From Chara braunii (Eukaryota; Streptophyta; Charophyceae; Charales; Characeae): DNA of 31,867 nucleotides. The stretch lies in the NCBI GenBank assembly GCA_003427395.1, contig BFEA01000163.1, positions 619,885 through 651,751 on the forward strand. The letters are read 5' to 3'. Below the pieces are notes generated by a model. That model had not been told where the DNA came from. It was given only the letters and a program-made list of their open reading frames with translations, and made no database searches. Within the stretch, counting starts at the first letter, position 1. Each line of letters starts with the position of its first letter. A program made the translations under genes and the position numbers. Positions 19,955-29,914 of this stretch are shown piece by piece.

Positions 19955-19968
19955 CTTTTTTTTTTTTT
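19904..19968 (+). repeat. CT microsatellite and T run
   Basis: TCTCCCACCAGGATC opens the block, as next to the first U6-like copy. It is followed by a CT run (about 19916-19951), CCCC and 13 T. On the minus strand the T run is an A tail directly after the U6-like sequence. Confidence 0.9.
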
Positions 19969-19970
19969 AT

Positions 19971-20045
19971 ATGGTCCATATCTCGATTGAAGCGTGTCAT
20001 CCTTGTGCAGCGGCCTTGTTAATCTTCTATGTATCGTTCCAGTTT
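19971..20045 (-). ncRNA. U6-like sequence, variant copy 2
   Basis: The minus strand reads GGAACGATACATAGAAGATT, AACAAGGCCGCTGCACAAGG, ATGACACGCTTCAATCGAGA. It shares the diagnostic differences of copy 1, but has ACATAGA in place of the ACAGAGA box and keeps a little more of the 5' side. It is followed on the minus strand by a 13-A run, as expected of a retroposed RNA copy. Confidence 0.8.
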
Positions 20046-20072
20046 CAATTTTCAAACGGAAGTCTCAAAGGC

Positions 20073-20084
20073 TCTCTCTCTCTC

Positions 20085-20131
<47 letters not shown>
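20073..20131 (+). repeat. CT microsatellite
   Basis: A CT run with one GCTC interruption. Confidence 0.97.
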
Positions 20132-20134
<3 letters not shown>

Positions 20135-20401
20135 CTTTCGTCTGCGGGGAGGAGGGTTTGAGGGGCGGTGAGGAGGGTTTGCGGGGCGTTGAAGAGGGGC
20201 TGACGCCTGGGCTGTTTGTGGGTTCTGTGTGCGTTGGTGAAGTTGTCGATGGCGCTGGCGAAGCAGATCTTGCAGTCTCTTGCGAGGCACTTCACGGCTG
20301 AAGCAATCCTGCAGAGAGAGAGAGAGAGTGTGTGTGACACTGTGTGTGTGTGTGCCTGTGTGTGTCTCCAAAGAAAGATTAAAACAAAAAATAAATAATA
20401 A
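20132..20401. other. no gene; short G-rich repeats
   Basis: GGGGAGGAGGGTTTG-like words repeat at about 20145-20190, and GA and GT runs lie at 20312-20366. The frames are not convincing. Confidence 0.4.
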
Positions 20402-20577
20402 ACGGTGTGCGCACCCGGCGCACCTGCGCCCCGCCAGCGCACATCCCCCAGCGCACCAGCACGCAGCGCACCGGCCCTGTGTGCACCGCACCGCGCACCC
20501 GGGTGTGCGGCGCGCGCCGGTGCGCGCGCACCTCGGACCCGCGCACCACGCAGCGCACAGGGTCGATGCGCCGCAAG
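20402..20577 (+). repeat. GCGCAC-rich minisatellite
   Basis: GCGCAC/GCGCAC-CGG words recur every 10-20 bases in an alternating purine-pyrimidine context. The overlapping 60-180 codon frames are composition artefacts. Confidence 0.8.
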
Positions 20578-20732
20578 TATGATACAGACGTGAGTTTGAA
20601 TCCTCAAGGAAACAGATGAATCAAATAACCCTGGATTACTTGGGACGGCAATGTCCCAGTCGGTTCAATGTGATGCCCCAAGGCAGTCGCCCTTCTTTGA
20701 TAAAGGAAAAAGAAAAAAAAGAGAAAACACAC

Positions 20733-20840
20733 GTTTCATTCGGGACATCCATAATTGGAACGATATAGAAAAGATTAGCATCGCCCCTGTGCAAGGATGA
20801 CACACGTAAGCATAAGTCGAGAAATGGTCCGAGTTGCAAA
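20733..20840 (+). ncRNA. near full-length U6 snRNA pseudogene
   Basis: TTCATTCGGGACATCC, ATTGGAACGATATAGAAAAG, ATTAGCATCGCCCCTGTGCA, AGGATGACACACGTAAGCAT and GTCGAGAAATGGTCC cover U6 almost end to end. The ACAGAGA box reads ATAGAAA, and a four-base insertion follows GACACACG, so function in splicing is unlikely. A run of nine A follows directly, suggesting insertion by reverse transcription of an adenylated U6 RNA. No TATA or upstream element is visible in the A-rich 5' flank. Confidence 0.85.
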
Positions 20841-20983
20841 AAAAAACGAAAAAAAAGGAACACCCACACACACACACACACTGTGCCGCTTGGACGACAG
20901 ACGGGTGTGTGGGCACTTGGCGCTTAACCACACAAACGTGACCAACCTGGCGTCTTCTACTATATTGTGCAAGGAAGATGAGC

Positions 20984-21900
20984 AATAGCGAACTTCAGCA
21001 ATCAAACAGCATCATACACATGAGACCAGATAGTCGTGACCTCGAACCAATAGCAGAATTGCATCACGAGATTCACCAAATAAGAGTACACCAAAAGCTC
21101 ACAATTGACAATGCTGGAATAGTCTCATCATCATCAATGAAGAACCAATGTTGATATCCTATCTGGCGCTNGGCGCCGAGACTACGAATGGCAGTTCCTA
21201 TCTAGCCTACGCTACAATGTCACTGATGACGTCAACAACTTCCCAAGTACGAGCAGATCTCGGCCAAAGCCGCACGCGCCAAGCACCAGGTATGTCTCTC
21301 GTATCACTCACAACCTCGTTCCCCAACTCACAGATGCCACTTGCACCCAAGGACCACCATGCGCCCCATCCAGCATACAGCAGCGCAGCTCGGCTATGGC
21401 TGCCTGCTCCTTCCAGCTTGCCCGTGAGCACGTGAGCCTGGCCAGCGTTAGCGCAGCAGCGCTTCGCAGCATGCAGCCAGTGCCCGAATGTCCAATGTGT
21501 GGGCAGGCCCTTCCCTATATCGAAGTGGCCTGCTGCTGCGTGCTGTGCTGTGATACTGGGCCCCGGCCCAGAAGCTTCCGGTAGGCCCAGGGAGGCTGAG
21601 CCTCAGTCCAAACGGATCAGACTCAGGCCACCGACAGTTACCAATGCCCAACTGCCCGTAGTCTGAGTTGGGTCCATGCTGCGTACCTCGCTCAGGGCCT
21701 GACTGAGATACATTTGATAAAGGAGGCCAGGGCCTGGGCGCCTTCAACCAACTGGCGCTGCGCAACTGCCTGAATTTTACCCCAGTTGCGAAGTAGTCCA
21801 AAATAGGCCTCTTGTCATCTCTCGAGCCTGCCTTCACTTAGGACAGCGCCCTGTTGCAAATAAGGGCCCGGTAGGGCTTATCGAGGCCTTGTGCCTCGCA
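20984..21900 (-). repeat. 3' LTR
   Basis: It matches 28665-29559 throughout, at roughly 93% identity over the ~350 bp compared by eye, with a 24-bp insertion near 21090 relative to the other LTR. On the minus strand it starts TGCGAGGCACAAGG immediately after the polypurine tract and ends ...GCTATT, lacking the usual terminal CA. One N lies at 21171. Confidence 0.92.
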
Positions 21901-21911
21901 TTCCCTCCTCC
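21901..21911 (-). other. polypurine tract
   Basis: The minus strand reads GGAGGAGGGAA, then TG of the LTR with no gap. This is the expected primer site for plus-strand DNA synthesis. It lies about 25 bases after the last codon of the chromodomain frame. Confidence 0.9.
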
Positions 21912-21936
21912 ATACTTTGCTAGTCCTCTGAGAAGT

Positions 21937-24189
21937 TTAATCAATCTGGCGCTTTCCTTCTTGCAGTAACTTCTCATAGTTGGCGACAACCTGTGAAGCG
22001 GTCTGCATCAATTCTTCCCGTGTGAACCATCTGTCCTCCTTAGGATCAGTGTGATGTCTAAACCGAACGCGATACTGCAGCTTCGGTTTTGGAGGACGTC
22101 CCCTGCCGGTAGGTCTTGGAACTGGTATCTCTCTGTGATCCACGATTTCATCAATGTCGACCTCTCCATCCATGGTTGGGGGCAGCATTGAGTGTCACGA
22201 AGGGAACTGGTCAGTTTCCTTGAATGGTGCAAGCTTTGAGGCATGAAAAACAGGGTAAGTGCGAAGGTGTCCAGGGATCCGTATGACATATGAAGGTCCG
22301 TCTGGTTCATCCCCAACTACATCCAAAACCTCCCATGGTCCAAAGTACTGTGGCATGAGCTTACGGGAAATCCCGTGCTCCTGTCCCAGTTCTGAAGCCT
22401 TGACCCAGACCCTGTCCCCAACCTGAAACATAGATGGGCGGCGGTGCTTGTTCTCAGATCCGATCATTGTCGCCTGTGCTTGGTGCATGTGTTCTACTGC
22501 CTGCTGCATATGGCTCTCATATCTATAAGCGAATTCCAAAGTGCCTGGAGCAGCAGTAGGCTGGTTCTTAGGTAGCAGAAAGTCAAGGGGGAGTCTGGGT
22601 TTGAACGTTAGAAGTAGGCTGTTAGGACTTACTCCCGTGGCACTATGAACTGCGTTGTTGTACAGGCTGGCGATGAGAGCTAGTTTCTCATCCCAGTCCA
22701 CTTGATTAGGCTTAATGTAATGCCTTAACAAGTGTTGAACAGCGCAGTTCATTTGCTCTGCCTGTCCATTTGCCTCTGGATGGTTTCCAGATGTCATCTG
22801 CAGCTGCGTTCCTTGTTCGGCAGTTGCGGCCTTCCACAGCTCACTGGTGAACCAGACATCCCTGTCGCTGATTATAGACTTCGGCAGACCGAAGTCTCTG
22901 ACCCAGTTTTCTTTAAATAGCTTGATAACATACTCGGTCTTTGCTGTTTTCGGCATGGCCACTAACCTAGCATACTTACTAAATCTATCCACGAAGTCCA
23001 TGGACAGGCTCTCTCTAGGCCTTTCCGAAATCAGAAGGGGCTTTAGAAGCCCAAGAAGAGCCTGTGTACGTGGCTTGTCCCTCTGACATACCTGACAAGT
23101 CTCCGCGTACAACTTTGCGTCTCTCATCATCGTGGGCCACCAGAACCGCTGCAGCAGATTGGCTGCTGTCTTTTTGTAGCCAAAATGTCCGGTGGCATCA
23201 TGACACTCGCTTAAAAATAAACTACGCAAAGACTCTCTATTTGGGACACACATACGTTTATTCCCTGCCTTCTCAAGGAACAGCAGCCCATTGACCAACT
23301 CAAACTCAGCAGAAGTCGCCTTGTCCTTCGCCTCGAGTCTGAGTGTGATCTCAGACATGAACGGGTCCTCGCGATAGGTTTCCACCAAGGAGCGAGTGAC
23401 ATCGTTCGCGAGCTCGAACTCAGTAATCAGCGCACCAGAGAAATTAGGTCTGCGCGATAAGGCATCAACAACTTTGTTGTATTCCGCTTTCAGATACTGT
23501 GGTTCAAAGTCATACTGTTCAATGACTTCGATCCAGCGCTTTAATGCATCGGAGAGCACTGGTTGGGTTCTCATCCAGTTCAGGGTCTGATGATCAGTCC
23601 TGACGATGAAGAACCTCCCATGGAGGTAATGTCACCAGTGGGTCAGTGCCTTGTAAATCGTGTAGAGTTCTTTCTCATAAGTGGACTTAGCCAACTTCTG
23701 AGACGGCATCTTCTTGGACATGTACTCAACTGGCCTCAACTTTGGCCCCTCCTACTGCGCGAGCACAATGCCTATGCCATATTGACTAGCATTCGTGGTT
23801 ACTATAAACGGCTTGTCAGGATCAGGAAATTTTAAGACCTCATGGTGCGTCAACGCATGCTTCAGATGTCTGAAAGCAGCCTCGCACTTGTCTGTCCACT
23901 CCCATGGGGTGTCAAGGCGCGTCAGGTCAGTCAAAGGGGAGACCACCATGTTATAGTTCTTTACAAAATTGCGGTAGTAGCCGGTCATCCCTAAGAAATA
24001 CCTCATCTCAGTCACAGACAGAGAACGCGGCCAGTCACGAATGTTGGCCACCTTCGCGTCATCGGGCTTTAATCCCTCCGCGGAAATATCATGACCCAAG
24101 TATAAGATACGGGTGCAGCCAAACTCACACTTCTCACCGTTGATCTTGAACTTGTATTGTCGAAGGAGACTAAGGACTTTGTCCAAAAT
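21937..24189 (-). pseudogene. pol: gypsy pol, 3' part: RT end, RNase H, integrase, chromodomain
   Basis: A single frame from 24189 to 21937 is interrupted by TAG at 23752, TGA at 23632 and TGA at 22195. The RT connection domain ([14 protein letters not shown]) comes first. RNase H follows with TTNASQYGIGIVL, where the family has Asp in place of the Asn, plus YEKELYTIYKALTHW and RTDHQTL. Counting from codon 23574, integrase has H125, H130, C160, C163, then D193, D237 and E273, with the expected 35 residues between the last two. The D193-D237 spacing is shorter than usual; about 14 residues are missing before VDRFSKY. A GPY/F-like QYFGPWEV follows. The last 84 codons resemble a chromodomain (YRVRFRHHTDPKEDRWFTRE), which in this clade directs integration to chromatin. 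Confidence 0.93.
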
Positions 24190-25552
24190 GAGCTACGTGC
24201 AGTCCTACTAAAGATAAGTATGTCATCGAGGTACACGATGACAAACTTGTCCAAGTAGTCATGAAAGATCCGATTCATCGCGTGCTGAAAGGTGCCAGGA
24301 GCATTGCAAAGGCCAAAAGGCATCACCACAAACTCGTACAGTCCGTACCTGGTATGAAATGTGGTTTTGTGCTGATCCTTGGGCCGTACAGCAATATGAT
24401 GGTACCCAAACTTCAGATCTATCTTACTGAAGTACCGACACCCTTGCACTCGATCTAACAAGTCGTCGATGCGAGGTAGGGGCTCTCGGTTCTTGACAGT
24501 GATGGCATTAAGGCCCCTATAGTCAATGCACATCCTAAGAGTGCCCCGCTTCTTTGGTACGAATAAGACTGGAGAACCGTAAGGAGAGACACTCGGCCTG
24601 ATCCAACCCTTCTCTACGAGTTCCTTGAGTTGCCAGCGAAGCTCATCAAGCTCGCCTGGAGACATCCGATAGATCCTACCCTTTGGGATGCTAGACCCTG
24701 GGATAATCTCTATTGCGTGGACGACCTCCCTCTCAACAACCCCTGTTGGCTCTTCAAATAGATCAGGGTACTTGGCAACTACTCCCTCTATCTCCGGCGG
24801 CATTTTCACCGGCTCGCCTGCTGCAGAGACGTAAACTAGATACATACCCTCCTCCGGATTTTGCTTATAATAATTATAGAACGCGGCCGCACACATGCAT
24901 CCGTAGGACTCAATCAGACTACTAGCTTTAAACGTACGTAATTTGGCGGTCCCCCCACCTCGCAAAGTGTGTTTGACCACTTTTCGGTCCCAGTCAAACT
25001 GGGGTTGTGCAATGGAGAGGTAGTACATACCTAACAAGATATCCATAGGGAGATCATCGCTCACTAGGAACGAAACATGATGTCTCAGTTCCCCTCCTGC
25101 GTATGGGAAACAACACTCAACATTCTGGAGGTAGTCATTAATCACCATGCGCTGTTTGTTGGCACAGGTCGACTCCACAGGTCGACTCAGGCGCTGCACT
25201 TGCGTCTGTAAGCGCAGCCTCTCAACGCACGCACGACTGATGAAGTTCCTTGTCGAGCAAGTGTAATAGACCCTGGCCTTGCGGCCGCCGATGACTACCT
25301 TGCCGACGCACATCTCTCCCTTAGGGGCTTTAGCCAATGCCGTCCAAGAAGCTAGTGGGTCTGATCTAGACCACTCCTCCTCTAGCTCCTCTAAGGAGTC
25401 AAACACATTCATCGAACAAAGGCTCGATGGGTTTGAATGTGTTTGCGGGATGATGATGGAGTCAGTAGCTTGGGCCATCTCTCGAGATGGTGAGGGTGTG
25501 TCCATCACCTCGACCCTAGCAGGAAGAGCTACTGTTCCTACGGGCCCGGAGC
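24190..25552 (-). pseudogene. pol: gypsy pol, 5' part: protease and reverse transcriptase
   Basis: Open in the -1 frame relative to gag from the slippery site. With residues counted from 25508, the protease region reads [11 protein letters not shown] at 81-91, where the family's catalytic Asp-Thr/Ser-Gly has become Tyr-Thr-Cys. The later MDILLG (155-160) is intact. Reverse transcriptase has SPVLFVPKK (312-320), [11 protein letters not shown] (motif A, D364), [12 protein letters not shown] (396-407) and the catalytic YLDD (426-429). After IFSRTARSS the frame is lost at about 24190-24215, where at least two short indels seem to have occurred, and the protein continues in another frame. Confidence 0.93.
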
Positions 25553-25559
25553 GTTTCCC
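25519..25559 (-). promoter_or_regulatory. -1 ribosomal frameshift signal at the gag-pol junction
   Basis: The minus strand in gag phase reads CCG GGA AAC, i.e. the heptamer G GGA AAC (25559-25553), of the canonical X XXY YYZ form. Gag stops at TAG 25540-25538, four codons later, and pol is open in the -1 frame from exactly this site. Eleven bases downstream GTAGGAA can pair with TTCCTGC (25541-25535 with 25525-25519) around a 9-base loop, a possible pausing structure. Function is inferred from layout only. Confidence 0.75.
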
Positions 25560-27498
25560 GGAGCAGTACCAGAACTGCTGGCCACATTGCTACCAACGGG
25601 AGCGGAGGATCCCAACGCTTGTCCCATCCTAGGCGGGATCTTTTCGGTCACCTTCTTATTCCGGCACTTGAATTGGTTATGGCCATATTGGCCACAACGG
25701 ATACAAGCCTGCCGCATGTACCGATCTCTCCACACGTCCTCAGTGAGACCCGCTTTCTCCCATGGAGGAGCATTGGGGTCAACTTGACTCCTAGACCGGG
25801 AACCTCCACGGCGTCTACCGGTCGCCTTACCTTTTTGAGCTACGACAACAACTACTCCACCCCCTGAAGCTTCTACGCTGCCGGCCTCTGAACCCACTCC
25901 CGACTGGAAGTCGTCATCCAATTCGATGGTGCAACCATCGTTGTCGACGAACATGATGCGTCCCTTCGCTTTCCAGTTGGGAGGCAGTGACGTTCTCCTA
26001 CCATCTGTTGTGGGTGTCTGACCATGCCCTATCTTTGCTACCAGGTCTAGGGCCTCCTTGCTGAACGAGGGAAAGTTGTGCATGTTGATGTTGGCCTCAC
26101 CTGCCAACTGATTCCTGAGAGGCATAGGAAAGCATCTCAGGTAGGAGGTGAGTAAAACCTGGGGGTTATAGCGAACCCCAGGGACAAAGATCAGACGCTC
26201 TACGGCGTCAGTGGCCTCTCTTACTGACTTAAACTGCCTCGTATGCAGTGTCAGGATCGCGCCAGTAGCCTTTTGGGCCTCCTGAGGATCATGCCACCTG
26301 TCTTCCACCAACTTGAGAAAGCCGTCCAGTTTCTGGGTGACCGCCCAAGCGAGAAAGTCATGATCGTACCCCTGGAGCTGCACTAAACCACTCAACCATC
26401 TTTCTGCATTCCCCTCTAGATAGGAGGCAGCCACATACACTTCCTCGTGCGGCAAGGTAAGTTTGCACTTGACATAGACTGGCACTGCCCTCAACCATGT
26501 GTCGAGGTCTTCGCTGCCCCTCTTTTCCCCTGTAAAGGGCTTAGGAGCGGCGATGGCCATCTTTGGAACCCACTGGCTTTGTCCCGGTACCTGCACCAAT
26601 CCGGGTTGTGGACCCTGTGGTGCAGGCTATTGCACTGGCTGCTGCTGGGGCAGTGTACCCTGCGGTTGCGCAAGTTGCGAGACAGCAGATTGCCCGCTTA
26701 CGGCAACCTGCGACGGAGGTTGGGAGAACACTGTCTGTACAGGAATCTGTACACCAGGACCTGCTGAGAACCCGCCTGTTAAACGGGCTGAACCGATGCT
26801 GGAGCGGTATATGGGGATACCCCAGTCACCGGTGGGACAAAAGGAGGATGATGTACAACGGCCCAGACACCAGGCCCGGACAGTGATGGTGCCGCCTGCG
26901 CTCGCCCGACCAACACGGCCAGACTCTGCTGGATGTCTTGTAAGATCGTCGTCTGGTGATCTTGCATCTCTACTACACCTAGCAAGACCGACCTCAGGGT
27001 CCTCACTTCATCATCCAACTCTGCTGGGTCCATCTCCTCTAACTCGCTAATATCCACTTGTCTCCGCTACAACCTGACTCTTCTTCTAATCATTCTTTCT
27101 TTTTCTGCCTTAATCTCTCCTAAAGCCTACTGTAGTTGTGCCTCGCGATCAGCAGCTCATTGTATGGTGACCTCCTCGGGAGTCATCACTAACGGCTGGC
27201 TTGCCATGACGCCAGTGGACAGACTAATGGTCTGTGCGACGGTTGACCCTACGGTTCCTGAACTGATGGTCTGGGAACCCTGCTGCGCAGAAGTTGCCAT
27301 GGCTTTTGAAGCGGCGGCTTTGCTTGCGAATGCACTGCTGGCCTCTGCTGGCCTAGCTCTCCTCTGTTGTTGCTGCCTCTCCCTAAGCTGGCGGAACAGT
27401 AACCTGTCACCCTCTGGTCCTAAGGCCAAGTGGGCTACCGGGCGTCTAGCTGATCTCAAGATCCTGTCGTCCGGTTGTGGGACCTCCCTGTCACTCAT
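25538..27498 (-). pseudogene. gag: gypsy gag
   Basis: The frame opens at ATG 27498 (MSDREVPQPDD...). It is interrupted by TGA 27157, TAG 27127 and TAG 27067 and resumes in the same frame as an acidic, coiled-coil-like stretch (ISELEEMDPAELDDEVRTL). A frameshift occurs between about 26779 and 26630, and a Pro/Gln-rich linker in the new frame has a TAG at 26627. The 353-codon main part from 26599 has the capsid-like region (PKPFTGEK... through LLTSYLRCFPMPLRNQL), a Gly/Arg/Ser-rich basic stretch and a zinc knuckle CIRCGQYGHNQFKC (C-x2-C-x4-H-x4-C) that binds genomic RNA. It ends at TAG 25538-25540 beside the frameshift signal. Confidence 0.9.
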
Positions 27499-28650
27499 GG
27501 GCTACAACACTGTACAGCGCCTGCACTAGGACACTCTTGATGCCTACCGCAGCATGATGTACAAACCGATTTATAATAAAATAAAATGAATAATCGGCGG
27601 CTATGTCAGAGACTATACATTCGGGTCCAATAGGTAAGTCCAGATTCCTACAAACGAACTACTTTGACTTTGACTAGTTCGCAAACAGAAAGCACAATGA
27701 ACAAAGAACAGTTCTAAACTATGTTGTCTGTCAGATGTCAATGGTTGTACATCTAACTAATCAAAAATAAAAATAGAATCGTTTGTTGGGTTTGTTCGCA
27801 GAATGGAATCTTGCCCAAACTTATCACATGGAATCTACCCCTCCCTCAGTTCTTTCTGAATGTTTCTTGTCGTCAACGTCCCTGAGAAATCCGGACAGCG
27901 TGCGTGTCTAAAGGTGTGCACACGGCCCACCCTTGTGCCCGGAGTCCTACTGAGCTGGCCAGCCCTGCACAGTATTTATCCTCGCGTGCAGCAAGCCTTA
28001 CACCGATCGATTGGCTGATCAGGAGGTGTTTATATGGACGCCCCCCGAAGTCCTAAGGAATTCTTTAATGTCGCAGACAGAACGACGATCACAGCCAATG
28101 GAAGGTACCCCGTCGGTGCTTATTTATAGCCGCCCGGTCTCGTATGTCCCCTAGGGCTGGCCTGCCCTTCCGAACCCCTCTACAGCGCAGCGAGCAGACA
28201 AAGGACAAAGCAGCAAAGCATGCGTGCTCTGCTCCCGGTAGGTTGGCATGGTGACCGTGACCCAGATAGCACCGCCGTCTCCTCCCAGATGCTCCACGTG
28301 AAGATTGACGACTCTCAAGGTTGAGCGCACACGACTCCTCACATGAGAGGACTCTCAAGACAGAACACACGTCCTCACGGTAAGAAGTGTCGAAGAGGGT
28401 AGATAAGGTTAGGTGCAACGTACCTCAAAATAGCTGCCCCCAACCACAAATATTCTCTCCAGATGACCCGATGTTGATTGTGATGACCAATCGCTGCTTC
28501 GGCACAACCAGCATTGCACAACCGTTCCACCTTAGCATCAATATCACACCGGATGGTTCTCATCACACTGCGAACACCCAATGATCACCACTTAGCCTTC
28601 CCGGCGAACCCCTCTCCACCTGGGTCGCCTACTTATCTTCGCCCTCCTCA
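27499..28650 (-). other. retrotransposon 5' leader
   Basis: About 1.15 kb lies between the 5' LTR and the gag ATG. No frame longer than about 110 codons and no family motif is visible. It would contain the packaging signal and untranslated leader. Confidence 0.7.
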
Positions 28651-28664
28651 CTACACACGTCCCA
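28651..28664 (-). other. candidate primer-binding site
   Basis: The minus strand immediately after the 5' LTR is TGGGACGTGTGTAG. It starts TGG, as a site complementary to a tRNA 3' CCA end must. It does not match the initiator-Met site common in plant elements, and I cannot name the tRNA. Confidence 0.4.
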
Positions 28665-29559
28665 AATAGCGAACTTCAACAATCAAACAACATCATACAC
28701 ATGAGATCAGATGGTCGTGACCTCGAACCAATAGCAGAATTGCATCACGAGATCACCAAATAAGACAATGTTGGAATAGTCTCATCATCATCAACAAAGA
28801 ACCAATGTTGATATCCTATCTGGCGCTCGACGCCCAGACTACGAATGGCAGATCCTATCTAGCCTACACCACAATGCCGCTGATGACGTCAACAGCTTCC
28901 CAAGTACGAGCAGATCTCGTCCAAAGCCGCACGCGTCAAGCACCAGGTATGTCTCTCGTATCACTCACAACCTCGTTCCCCAACTCACAGATGTCACTTG
29001 CACCCAAGGACCACCATGCGCCCCATCCAGCATACAGTAGTGCAGCTCGGCTATGGTTGCCTGCTCCTTCCAGCTCGCCCGTGAGGGCGTGAGCCTGGCC
29101 AGCGTCAGTGCAGCAGCGCTTGTGCAGCATGCAGCCAGTGCCTGAATGTCCAATGCGTGGGCAGGCCCTTCCCTATATCGAAGTGGCCTGCTGCTGCGTG
29201 ATGTGCTGCAATACTGGGCCCCGGCCCAGAAGCTTCCGGTAGGCCCAGGGAGGCTGAGCCTCAGTCCAAATGGATCAGACCCAGGCCACCGACAGTTACC
29301 AGTGCCCAACTGCCCATAGTCTGAGTTGGATCCATGCTGCGTATCTCGCCCAGGGCCTGACTGAGATACATTTGATAAAGGAGGCCAGGGCCTGGGCGCC
29401 CTCAACCAACTGGCGCTGCGCAACTGCCTGAATTTTACCCCACTTGCGAAGTAGTCCAAAATAGGCCTCTTGTCATCTGTCGAGCCTGCCTTCACTTAGG
29501 GCGGCCGACCTGTTGCAAATAAGGGCCTGGTAGGGCTTATCAAGGCCTCGTGCCTTGCA
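28665..29559 (-). repeat. 5' LTR
   Basis: On the minus strand it begins TGCAAGGCACGAGGCC at 29559 and ends ...TTCGCTATT at 28665. It matches the left LTR at 20984-21900 in the same orientation. No clear TATA box was seen. Confidence 0.92.
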
Positions 29560-29700
29560 ATTGTCTGTCTATACCTCTTTTTGTTTCATGGATGGTTTGC
29601 GACGATGTGTGGATGAAATGACTAAGAGAGTTTTTTTTTTTTTTTGAAAAACACACATGCAAAGCACAAGCGGTTATCGGGTAGCTGAAAATTCAGGAAT
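29560..29700. other. flanking sequence with T run
   Basis: Short unique sequence with a T run at about 29631-29645. No gene seen. Confidence 0.5.
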
Positions 29701-29714
29701 GAAAATTCTGAAGT

Positions 29715-29912
29715 GAGAGTTTTGGGCAGTTTGAAAATCCTGAATGGTCCTGAAGTGGTGAGAGGTCCGAAGACCCTGAAAACCACTTGTTTAGGTAGGT
29801 TGCATCCTGAAGTGGTGAAGATTGTCCTGAAGTGGTCAAGTGAGAGTTTTGGGCAGTCTGAAAATCCTGAATGGTCCTGAAGTGGTGAAAGGTCCAAAGA
29901 CCATGAAAACCA
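29715..29912 (+). repeat. two direct copies of a ~130-bp unit
   Basis: GAGAGTTTTGGGCAGTYTGA, AAATCCTGAATGGTCCTGAA and GTGGTGARAGGTCCRAAGAC occur from about 29715 and again from about 29848. The second copy is cut short where the inverted copy begins. Confidence 0.85.
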
Positions 29913-29914
29913 CC

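Larger units (their letters stand above)
20984..29559 (-). mobile_element. degenerate Ty3/gypsy chromovirus, ~8.6 kb
   Basis: Matching direct repeats of ~0.9 kb enclose gag, protease, reverse transcriptase, RNase H, integrase and a chromodomain, in gypsy (not copia) order, all on the minus strand. A polypurine tract abuts the left LTR. The coding region has seven in-frame stops, at least two frameshifts, a deletion in integrase and altered active-site residues, so the copy cannot move by itself. I found no target-site duplication: the flanks read ATGAGC on the left and ATTGTC on the right. Confidence 0.95.

Noticed and set aside
18759-20055. 300-413 codon frames
   Set aside because: Most of their length is the 683-N gap; the rest is microsatellite and U6-like sequence.
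20964-20983. ATTGT at 20964-20968 as a target-site duplication matching ATTGT right of the gypsy element
   Set aside because: It lies 15 bases outside the left LTR boundary, and those bases have no counterpart in the right LTR.
28817-28840. TCTGGCGCTCGACGCC resembling a primer-binding site on the plus strand
   Set aside because: It lies inside both LTRs, while the coding region, polypurine tract and LTR ends all point to the minus strand.
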